A stretch of 64,000 bases of DNA from Cenococcum geophilum 1.58 (lineage: Eukaryota; Ascomycota; Dothideomycetes; Gloniales; Gloniaceae): the NCBI GenBank assembly GCA_001692895.1, contig KV748215.1:293720-357719 (forward strand), in the 5' to 3' direction. How positions within the stretch are numbered: the stretch's first letter is position 1; each line of letters begins with the position of its first letter. The notes beneath the pieces were generated by a model, which was given only the letters and a program-made list of their open reading frames with translations, ran no database searches and was not told the DNA's origin. Of the stretch, positions 11,569-20,927 are shown in pieces. A program made the position numbers and the translations under genes.

Positions 11569-12700
11569 TATTAAGTTGTGATTCTCTTAGGCAAGATCAA
11601 GATCCTTAGGTCGATAAGATGCGGTGGTATTGCTGCTGACTTCGCAGCAATATTGTGGGTAACAGCAGCTGAGCTTTGCTGTTCTTCCATTCCGGGAAGA
11701 TCTTAGAGAAGTTAAATGTTTCCCTCACTAACAGTTTTACCGGCAGTTTCTCTATGTGTTGCGCCTAATAAATCTCGCTCTTTAAAGGAGGTTTTAGTTA
11801 TTAATCTTAGTATATAGGCAGGCGTTTACCCCTTACGTGTAAGACATGCCCTTTAGGCTGAGGAAGTTTATTAGGTAATTGGCGACATTTTTATAAAGAA
11901 GTTTAGATAGCTATAGTAAGAAATATAACTAGATATAGACAGCTAATGCTAAAGAAATAGAAAAAGTAGTAGGACCTTCTTAATCGTTATAGGGGCCTTA
12001 GCCCTCCCTAGCTCTCCTAAGCCCTCCTAAGCCCTCCCAGCCACTTTACAGGACCTCCCGAGTTTTACCACCCCACCTATACTTAGTTGCTCTAAGTTTA
12101 ATAGAGCTCCCAGTTTATCTCGGCACTAATAGTTATTTCTATTTTTTATACTTATAGCACTTACCTAGACTCTAGAGCCTTGCGGCCTTGAACTACTTAT
12201 CTAACGGAGGTCAGCTGCAAGCCTTATCCGCTTTAAAAGATCTGGTATAGGAATAGTCATGTATTCTCCACCCCGGCGCGTAGTAATGCATTTTACAGAC
12301 TCAAAACGGCGACACCTCACATATGCTGCAAATGTTGTGATCGATGTGCGCAGATGAAAGGGAGCCCCTGATGTAGGCGCTTTTGCGCATAAAGCTGGCG
12401 TATATACCTTTGAAATAATAATCGCGCATTAACAGGCGTCACTGGGGGATTAAGGTTTCATTTAAGCGTTCGAGGCGGGTTGTGGTGAAAATAGTCACCA
12501 CATTAAAAGGAAAATGAGTCCTTGCGATAAGGCCTGGCCACATCACTACTCACATTAGAAGATGATGATTTATTTAAGCGCTTATATCGACGATCGTTTC
12601 AGACGCATCTTCTCGCATATCCACCACCTATATTCCACTCTTTAAATAGTTCTAACCCAACTTGCCACTTATATGTCTCTTATAGGATCATACTATAGAT
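11569..12700. other. Upstream/intergenic region without a recognisable gene
   Basis: The region directly upstream of the C2H2 pseudogene holds a pyrimidine-rich tract at about 12001-12045 (CCTCC/CTCCTAAGC repeats). Stops occur frequently in all frames. No gene or RNA is identified. Confidence 0.4.
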
Positions 12701-12809
12701 GCCGTTCCTTGGGCTGATTAATTAATTAGCTTAATTCCCCTTGGGGTTTTTAACTTTCTACGGTTAAAATTTAACTAAGGAATTCCGTACTAATTATAAG
12801 AAAATTTTA

Positions 12810-13145
12810 AACTAACCAGCAATCTTTTTAAGGGCTTTAGGTATACGCTAGTTTATAATATCCCTATCTACTTTAGGCGTTTAATTAAGCCTCAGCTGCT
12901 AGTTTATATGTTCTCTAACTGCCGCTATCTTAAATAAAGGGATATTACTCTATTTACGCTACTAATGGATAATATTTCTAGCTTCGTCCTTGGTGAAATT
13001 CTGCTAATCTTTATTAATAACCGTATTTAAGCTAGTCTTATCCGTACTTGCCAGGAACTTTCTCCATTAGTCTAGGTCATGTTACACATATTACCGCACG
13101 TTATCCGACTTATTATTAGCATTAAGACCCATAATACGTAGTGGC
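12810..13145 (-). pseudogene. Unidentified coding remnant
   Basis: One minus-strand frame keeps coding texture over about 110 codons with TAG/TAA interruptions at likely Gln/Trp positions. Readable blocks are WRKFLASTDKTSLNTVINKD and FKIAAVREHI. It is Lys-rich and helical. I recognise no family. Confidence 0.3.
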
Positions 13146-13325
13146 GTTATAAAAAGGGAATATTAGTGAAACTCCTAAAACCAATATATTTGTGGTAGAA
13201 GCAGGGTTTCGCTATACGCCATTAGACTTTCTTAGCTTAATACAGGACCACCCCTACTAAATATAGTTGGATAAAAAGCAAGCACTTAGTCCTACCGCCT
13301 TCCCTAAGTCGCACTAGCTAGATTA

Positions 13326-13862
13326 TCCATATAGTCTATATAGTCTATATGGTTTATATAGTCTGTATTAGGACCTCTTAGGTAAAGCCACTTGTTTTAT
13401 AGGGGTTGGGATTGTCTACGTTAGTCTGTATGGTCTGTATAGTCTGCGTAGTCTGTGTGGTCTATATAGTCTGCGTGGTCCGTATAGTCCAAAAGGTCCA
13501 TATTGGACCTCTTGGCCAAACGCCACCCCTTTTAAGTCCCTGTAGCTAAGCCCTAGACATACTATACTCCGTTAAACTCGCCTACTCACCCTTTATTAGC
13601 ATAGATGATGCGACAACTAATAATCTATAGGCAGTTCTACCTTCATCGCAAGTGCCATTAGCTAGTTTTGTATCGCTAGCAGTTGATCGAGTCCATATAT
13701 ATAGACGGGGCTAACGGGACGTGACCCCGGCTCGGCCCCGCCTAGTATACTTATAATAGGTTCTGTGGTCCATATGGTCCGCGTAGTCCGTATGGCCCGT
13801 ATTGGACCTCTTGGCTAAACGCCCCTTTCTTGCGTCTCCCTGCAGCTAAGTACCAGGCATAT
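13326..13862 (+). repeat. Minisatellite of TAGTCYRTATGG-type units in three blocks
   Basis: Units of about 10-11 bp built on TAGTCTRTATGGTC recur in blocks at 13326-13375, 13422-13502 and 13760-13800. Each block is followed by a copy of a longer motif (TTGGACCTCTTGGCYAAACG in the second and third; a decayed form in the first). In the second and third this runs on into a CCCTGYAGCTAAG tail. The whole module (array plus tail) was therefore duplicated, not only the short unit. Confidence 0.75.
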
Positions 13863-14289
13863 GTCTTACCGTTTCAAGTTTTGGCTTTATTAAATACAGC
13901 GTCTGGGGAGGACGCAAGTAAATAAGAAGGAAGCTGAGAAGAATTATTATATCTGGGCTCCGAGCGCAAGGTTCCTGCCAATAATGCAACTAACTTTCCT
14001 CTCAATGCCTTATACACCCTTTACAATACCGCTTTCTTACTCGCAAGAAATCCTGCTGGCCGTCTAAAGTGCTAGCCTAAATCAGCTGTCATAAATATCA
14101 ATCTATAGGTCCTAGCGGTCTCTAAGTCTTGTCAAACCTTGGAACTCGTGTGTAGATTGATTTATAAAAGAAGAGAGTCTATATATATAAGGTAGGTGGC
14201 GAAACGCTGACGATGATGCCGAGGGTGATACGTAATTGCCACCATTGCCACTCAGTGCCAGCTGAACGACATAGCCACTTGGTAATGAA

Positions 14290-14720
14290 AACTGATTGAT
14301 AGGGTCTCACAGGTCGACAAGTCTTCTTCAGGAAACGAGATCACAACTTCAAAGACACCACTACCAACACCGCAGATATCCTTGCCTATGCAGTCGCTCA
14401 CCAGTCCCAACCTGCATATACAGCCGAGCGAGAACCATAGATACAAACGCAAAGCATCAGAAATCTCAAAGGCATCCTCATCAATACTGCAATCATACTC
14501 GCGCAAGCAATCACTCCCCGATACAGAGCCTAGCGAGAATCGTTGGCGTAAACGTAGATATAGAAAAGCACAAAACCTACTGTCTAAAGAGAAATGGACT
14601 CCGGCTGAAGATACCCTACTCACTATGCTTAAGGGGAAGCAAATACCGGGGAGAAACTCAGAAGGTTGCCGTTTGCGATACTAAAACTACCTTAAAAATA
14701 ATCCCTGGGATTTAAAGAAA
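14290..14720 (+). pseudogene. SANT/Myb-like domain protein, degraded
   Basis: The plus-strand frame with ATG at 14382 encodes a basic Ser/Lys/Arg-rich N-terminus and then a Myb/SANT-like segment (KWTPAEDTLLTMLKG, then GRNSEGCRLRY). The stretch expected between the first and last helices (W-x-E-I-x-x-x-F-P) is missing, so the domain has an internal deletion of roughly 8-10 residues. A stop follows RLRY, after which the frame still reads as a plausible continuation (NYLKNNPWDLKKKNK). TATA-like sequences (14165-14196) lie upstream. These SANT proteins usually bind DNA. Compare the similar fossil at 42010-42207. Confidence 0.55.
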
Positions 14721-15983
14721 AAAAATAAGTTAGCTAGGATATATCATTAGTAAGTATACTCTTAACTATCTTCCCTCTAAACTTCCAAAAAATTAATAAA
14801 TTAATAATGCCCTTAGGTTTAAAAATAAAATGTGGTAGAAGGTTACTATTAAAATATAAATGTCCCTAAGAGCCGTTAAATCTATGGCTAGGCAGCTGGG
14901 AGAGTAAGAATTAAGTGTGCGTGCGAACGCTCTGGATGGTCCTATCTTCCTTTACTCCTATAGATGTAATAACTTTTTACCATTTAGTTAGATTAATCTA
15001 GCATTCTATAGAGCGGTGCCGACTACACTGTGCTACAATTGTTGTCACAAATAGAGGGCCCACGATAAGACGGTTGTTAATTTGCAAGAGGGTGGTGTTT
15101 TCCTTATATAAGTGTATTTTGATCTATACACAATAACACCCAACCTAACAGCATTGCCCACCGTTGCCCAGGACGCAACTCGCCCATCCCAAATTCCGCC
15201 AGAGCCCGCCCCCAGCGCGCCAAAGAGTGAACCGGCAGGGAAGTCTCTTCTTTCGCGCAAGCCGCAGGAACTTTGAACCAGTATAACACAATTCGGGACG
15301 TCTGATGACAAGACGGGGTCAAAACGAAGCGGTTAAACTGGACTGCAAGCTTCTGCTTGTACTGACTGTTCATCATCTATTATTCCTGCCCTGTGGAATC
15401 AGTCTAGCTGCTCACCAATCGCCGTCAATGTACATACATTCCTTCAGGTGATCAAAGTGTTTCCTGATCCAATTGCTGTCGCAATTGATTTATGAGGTGG
15501 ATAGTTTAGACGAACTCATCAGAGAGAAGGGCAGAAAATGTTAAGGATTAAATGACCTCTTGCGATTTCAAGTCAGATTACTAGTGAAATGTATATTAAA
15601 ATTAAATCTTCGCGCTTGCAAATGTTCTTGCCCAGACAAGGTACCATACTCGTTCTTGGTGCGATAAAAGGCCCACGTTCTACAGATATTGGCGTAATCT
15701 CGGCTTTCACTCTAATGCATTGACGGGACGGAGTTCGCCAAAGCAGCACGAGGATCCCTACTCATGTACCATATCTGCAAGCCTAGCTCGGGAGAGATGA
15801 TTACGCATTGACTAGTAGGGGATGCCGTGGCGAGATTTGAGCCAGCATTTAACATTCATTCTTTTCTACTCCCAGTGTCCGCTCCTTCATTTTGTTTCCA
15901 CAGTCACTTATAGATATCAACTCATTACCCTCTCAAAGCGATCCTCAAGAAAGTGATTCATCATTCTCTACCTGAATTTAGAG
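14721..15983. other. Intergenic DNA with a short coding-like patch
   Basis: Nothing recognisable at 14721-15130. At about 15133-15277 a plus-strand frame reads as a Pro/Ala-rich segment (TALPTVAQDATRPSQIPPEP) and ends in TGA; this may be an exon remnant. 15280-15983 appears to be upstream DNA of the Zn2Cys6 gene. Confidence 0.3.
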
Positions 15984-16641
15984 ATGGAACAATCTCCCCA
16001 ACTCAGCGCTTTGTATAATACCAGGACAAAGTTGGCTGAACTAACTGAGTCTATTAACCATCTGGCCGAAGAGAACACCACACTGCGAACCCTAGTAACT
16101 TATGGAATGGCTGGTTGCACGTGTGGTTTCTGGAATCGAGTCCAAGGTACCCTGGCGAAGCCGTGATATTTCCAAGTAATCAGAACCTTAGTCTTCAACA
16201 ACACTAACTTTCTGTATTTCAGCGGAGAATTTGCGCTTCAAGCAGCCTCAACCCTTACCCGCATCAACCCTAGATTCGGTGAAGGATATCCACCAGCAAC
16301 CTGGCCCACCAGCAACCTCCGACGTCGATAGATGTTCTATTTCTACAAGCGCCACCGGGACCGCTCAAGATGCCCCAGCTTCTGTTAAGATCAAGACAGA
16401 GCCTAAGCTTCGCAGATATAGAACAGTCTGTACTCCTTGTCGGAAAGGTAAAACGAGATGCAGCAGGGAGTTACCATGCGGTTATTGTAAGACTACAAAT
16501 CGGGAATGTGATTATGAGGAATATTTCGTTACAGAGACCGCAGGAGGCGGCCAACTACAAGTCTGGCAGCCCAGCCAAGCATCCTCTGAGCAGCCTAGCA
16601 AGCTGGACTATAATCCCGCATCCCTACCAGAAGTGTACTGA
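15984..16641 (+). CDS. Small Zn2Cys6 (fungal binuclear cluster) protein
   Basis: Two exons, 15984-16146 and 16223-16641, give a 193-residue protein. The 76-bp intron begins GTACCC, carries an ACTAAC branch-like site (16203-16208) and ends TTTCAG; phase 1 is restored exactly (Gln then Ala-Glu-Asn). Residues about 8-45 form a Leu-containing helix resembling a short coiled coil (LAELTESINHLAEENTTLRT). The cluster near residues 120-150 is canonical: C-x2-C-x6-C-x5-C-x2-C-x6-C (CTPCRKGKTRC, CGYC, then C). No middle fungal transcription-factor domain follows, so the protein is short for this class. It is probably a sequence-specific DNA binder. A further open block at about 16793-16956 (VMYEVPAVQNNIQEGAGYQP) could be a downstream exon, but its donor (GTGTAC) would be weak. 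The gene looks intact. Confidence 0.72.
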
Positions 16642-16956
16642 TGAACTGAATGATATTGGAATGAATGAATTGAAGCTCTATTGAATCTAACTACGAGAAA
16701 TATAGGCCTTGATATAGGCCTGTATCTACGGAGACCGTAGTGGTTGCTTCGGAGACCGCACGAAAGGGGAGTCTGCTTATGTAAGCAGGAAACGCGTGTA
16801 GACGCATGTGGAGGACTCCTCCAGAACCATCGTCATGTACGAGGTTCCAGCGGTTCAAAACAACATCCAAGAAGGCGCAGGTTACCAGCCTAATGCCCAC
16901 CAATATGCGTACGGCTATCTAAACCAGCCCAGCTACAATATGCCCGATGCGAGGTA

Positions 16957-17607
16957 GACTTTAATAGGCTATGCATTCTTGGTACTTCTCCCTCCCAGAT
17001 CTCCCCTAGTTTATTTTGCCGCAGCCGTCACTACATTGCTAATATGCATCTATATACAGCTTCTTCTGCTCCTCGCTGCAGTCTGATATGAGCGCGTAAT
17101 CATGAGACATGTTGATTTCAAGGCCGCCTGGGCACGTTTATGCTTCCTAGCAGGGTTCGATAAGATGAAGGGTGAAGGTTAAAATTCAGCACATATGTAC
17201 ATAATAGAGGCGAAACTGCTTGAGGGCTGTTGGATATAGTAGCTGGATGCAGCTGGATGCCGCTGGATAGAAGGCGACCTTCTTGTATGCTGCTGAGAAT
17301 GGGTGCTGCAGGATTGCTGGAGCAGAATGACGTTGCAGCAAATGTTGAAATGTAGGTTATGGAGCTAAAACTCTGTGTATTGCTTATTTTCTATATAGGT
17401 GGTTGAAGAGATTTCAAGGAACTTCGACTGCCGGTTGAAGTTGTCTGATTGGTCAGATTCCTGCCAAGAGGTTTCTCCAAGTCTCATCACGTGATATCGT
17501 TGCGGGCTTGTTTTCCAACAGCAAATTCACGGGATAGTCAGACACCATTAGAGTATACCGGTACGTGCATATCAGTGCAATCCATTTGCCGATGCCTCGC
17601 CATGATG
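16957..17607. other. Intergenic DNA, no gene recognised
   Basis: Short GCTGGATGCxGCTGGAT repeats occur near 17237-17270. No supported coding sequence. Confidence 0.4.
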
Positions 17608-17716
17608 GCCCACATAAATCTAATGGCCCGCATTACCCATCACCAGGCTCGCCAGCCTATAACTAGATTAGCGCGAGCAGCAACGTAGATACTTCTAGTG
17701 TTTGCCGCTCATGCTA
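17608..17716 (+). repeat. Dispersed repeat R2, copy 2
   Basis: Direct-orientation copy of 10231-10331. This copy is less AT-shifted (GCGCGAGCAGC where the other has GCGCAAGCAGC; TGGCCCGCATTACCC versus TAGCCCGCATTATCC), so RIP-like transitions accumulated mainly in the 10.2-kb copy. Confidence 0.8.
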
Positions 17717-17750
17717 CAGTCGCCAGCGAAACCGGCTTCCCTTTGCTAAT

Positions 17751-17826
17751 AGGATGCTACTCAGGAATTACACCGTAAGATAATACAGCGTGTCTTCTTT
17801 TAGTGCTCTGTTGATGGTCCTATGGT
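17751..17826 (+). repeat. Dispersed repeat R3, copy 1 (second copy at 48427-48504)
   Basis: About 76 bp match 48427-48504 almost base for base, including CAGGAATTACACCGTAAGAT, GCGTGTCTTCTTTTAGTGCT and TGATGGTCC. The copy here has C/G where the distant copy has T/A, as expected if only the 48-kb copy was RIP-mutated. Confidence 0.85.
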
Positions 17827-18195
17827 CGCACGATCCCTTATGACCCACGATCCCTTATGACCCACGATCCCCTATGACCCACGATCCTTTAGGTCGCAAG
17901 ATCTCCTACTTCCGGGGTTACTCCATGCTTTCGTGGATACTCCGTAGGTACCACGTTTCCATGGGTGCTCCCCTCTATGGGTACCCCTCGTATTGTGAGC
18001 ACTCCCAGCTCGCACGATCGCCTAGTTCGCAAGATCACCTAGCTCGTAGGATCAACTAGCTCGCAGGATCAAAGCCGCGAAGTTGTTAAACCCATTAATA
18101 TCCTATTTACACGCTAGAGGGCGCTAGGTTAGATCACCCTACTCGCACGATTACCTAGCTCATAGGATCCCCAGCTCCCACGAGCGCCCTAGTAT
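17824..18195 (+). repeat. GATC-containing minisatellite, units about 17-19 bp
   Basis: Units on the pattern CGCACGATCNCCTAGCT recur in runs at 17827-17895, 18008-18070 and 18135-18190. The earlier units read GATCCCTTATGACCCAC. The series is separated by non-repeat DNA. No coding role is apparent. Confidence 0.75.
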
Positions 18196-18788
18196 TACTC
18201 CCTTAAATGCTTAACATGATATTATTTATATATACCACAGAAGAACTTAAACCAGGCATGTATGAGTTCGGTCCGCTTGATGAAGATGAGGCCTATATTT
18301 GCCTATGATAATATCTGGTAGCGTAAAGGTATAGTTTTCGAGTCCTCTCTAGGAGAGCCTCATTTGGAGGCACATTCCAGGTGCCACCTTGGCGGGGGCA
18401 TCCCGAGAATGCACGATGATGTTTCCTGTACAGAGACCAGCGCCTAGGTGATGGGAGCACGGACCATTTCGCCGAGCGCCGTTCGACCCTGAGCCCGCAT
18501 GGGCGTTTTGGCTTGTAGCTTTTATTAATATATAAATTATTTTACTAAGAGGCTCGATGCCGTCCCCCTGGCCGCCGAACAGACCCAGACCCGGGCCCCA
18601 CCCGGCCCATCCCAAGCTTGCTCCCACCCACTATCGTGCTACCCCAGCCCGCATCTGCCTGGCGAGTCGCAGACGATAACGACGCGCAAGAAGCTGCTCG
18701 GGTTTATTACCTATGATGGCGAAGAAGGGGTAATGCATCATCGTGTGATGAACTAGGAGTAACATTTCTATTCGCCAGGAACGCCTAG
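18196..18788. other. Intergenic DNA, no gene recognised
   Basis: The composition is mixed with GC-rich parts (18555-18640). A minus-strand open frame (18349-18627) has low-complexity Gly content only and no recognised domain. Confidence 0.4.
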
Positions 18789-20335
18789 CTACTTATCTGG
18801 GAACCCCCACCTCTCCGGTCTCCGCGACTCCCGTCCACTGCGCGTCTTGACAACCATAGGCGCAGATTGTGGCCGTTGTGGGGACTGCTGGTGCTTGGGT
18901 CGTGCTCGATCTGGCGCTCGTTTTTGCCAAACCCGGCGGAGCGGCGTCGCTGGCGGTGATTTCGCGCTGGCATCAGCAAATCGTTTGACCTTGGACACCC
19001 TCTGTGGACAAATTTGACGTAGAGCGGCGTCTTTCTTGGTACTTCGAGGCTTGCTCTCTCGGCTGTCCGGGCTCCGTGAGACGCTGCTCTGTGGAGGGCC
19101 CGAGTCCTCGATGGCAGGTTGAGCTTCTGGTGCATTGCGCTTCTGGCGCTGCATGTTCCGTTTCTGGGGCTCGAATTTCGAAACCCTTACCTTGCTAAGT
19201 ACCTCATGAGCTTTCAGTCGTCTCTTCCGGCGGTCGAATTTGGAGGGCATCTGGATGGCTTTTAGTCCGCCATCCTGATTGTTATAGTCTCCTTCGATGG
19301 ATGGCGGTTGTACAGCATCCATTGCCATACGCTCCTGCTCGATCTACCGTAGGAGATTCTCGTGGTATCCTAACTTCCGTTTAGCAGTCTCCAGCATGTA
19401 CTGAAAATTTAGGCCTTCTGCTGCATATTCGACGCCTGCGGCGTCCGCACCCTCGGCTTTCTTCTGAGCGATATCCAACGCTCCCTTCCGATCATCTCTC
19501 TTCTTCTCTAACCGCTCGTGGTTTTGAAGATGGTAGTTCTGAAACTTAGTCTAATTCTCTAGCCGACTCTGTTGTCCTGAGTTAGATTGTAGACGTACAT
19601 TCCCTCCTAATTGATGCCTTCGCTGATGTTCCCGGACCTTCTCCTTAAAATTACTGAAAGGTTTGTGTCGATACTGTTGTCGGGTTTTCTTTTGAGATTG
19701 ACGGAATTGCTCCCAGTCTGATAATTGGGTACGGAGTACTAAGTCATCTGTTCCGGCAAACGATTTCCAGTATAATATTATTCCTTGGTATTGCTTGGGG
19801 ATGTCTAGCAAGGGAATCTTAAGATCAGTTGGGTAGCAAGGAGGACAGCCTTCCTTTTCTAGAACCTTGCGCGCCTGGTCCTCTATGGAGCGAGACTCCT
19901 CCTCCTCCGCCTTAGGGTTAAGGGGTGGTGTTAGGTCTCTACGTTGTCATATTATTAGTGTAACGAAGGGATGGATGGGGTAGGAGTACTGACTGTAGCC
20001 TAGACAGAAGAGCATTATCGACCTGATGAGATGTGATTAGAAGTTGGCTTCTAAGCGCGAAAGAAAGTGTTGCGTCAGCTTGACTCGCCTAGGGCAGTCT
20101 GAGGGGTTTCTGGACTCGTACTCTAAAGTCTCTAATTTGGCGTACACTTTGGCTTTCTCTGGCTCGGTGAGGGTCTCTAAGCCTGGTACTGTGACGATGC
20201 TTTTCGAGGGAGAGGTGTTGGCATGATTAGCTGCAATTGTGGGTGGTGAGCCAGCACGTACCTAAAATCGCCACCAAAGTCTTTGACAGTACGGCGGGCG
20301 ACCAGGTCATCAATGTAAGAGTCGTCAGAATCCAT
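18789..20335 (-). pseudogene. Conserved fungal Lys/Arg-rich coiled-coil protein, unnamed family, broken
   Basis: The minus-strand start is ATG at 20335 (MDSDDSYIDDLVARRTVKDF). A 44-bp intron (20231-20274, donor GTGGCG, acceptor TTGCAG) restores the frame into NHANTSPSKSIVTVPGLETL and runs to 20037. After an unresolved junction, a second frame runs from about 19935 to 18789: LLDIPKQYQGIILYWKSFAG, then a helical basic block, an Ala/Glu/Lys coiled-coil zone, and a basic Ser/Pro/Arg-rich tail. That frame has two in-frame TAG codons, one where Trp fits (LEN-stop-TKFQNYHLQ) and one where Gln fits (LLR-stop-IEQERMAM). Function is unknown; the basic tail suggests a nuclear protein. It is divergent from the FHA-kinase pseudogene, with 592 bp between the two start codons. 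Confidence 0.6.
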
Positions 20336-20927
20336 GGCGGTGGTGCACGCGGTGGCAGCGAAGTAGTTGTTGTTATACGACGCGGGCTGCCAGGCAGCAG
20401 ATGTGAGACCTATGTGGGCGCAGTCCCTCGGATGACAGTCGGGCCGCCCTTTTTTAGCGGCCCGGAGGCTGGAGATGATTGAACCTAACGCTGATTGATT
20501 GAGGACCAGATAACTAGCTGTCTGGCTACCTGCGAAGAAGAGATGACGAGAAAAGACGAGGATCGGAGAGATCCTTGAGAAAATTTTGTAGGGGCGCCCA
20601 CCAGTCAGTGCTCGTGCCACCTTGTGTCAAATGCGGCCTGCCCTTGAAGCAAGCCCCTGCGACCCATTGGCCCCCGCGCTTAATGTAGTGTACAAGCCTA
20701 TCAAATCAACACGAATTCATGCAGCTATGAGCCCCTGCACCCACGGGGGTACCTGAGAGCAGAAGTGCCTGGGTATATCACCTGTGTTGGCTGCTCTTCC
20801 TGAGTGCTTCTGTCTAGAACCGTTCGTTTCCTCGACATTTTCTGTCTCTAGTACTCCCGTCAAGGTCTATTTCTTATTCCACCGATCTATCCTGTCATAA
20901 TTCGTTGTCCCCACCTCGCCATTCAGC
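20336..20927. promoter_or_regulatory. Shared upstream region of two divergent genes
   Basis: 592 bp separate the two divergent ATGs. Pyrimidine-rich stretches precede the plus-strand start (20790-20880, for example CTCGACATTTTCTGTCTC), typical of fungal core promoters. No specific operator is identified. Confidence 0.4.

Noticed and set aside
17824-18195. CRISPR-like array
   Set aside because: Repeats are imperfect, lack unique equal-length spacers, and the genome is eukaryotic.
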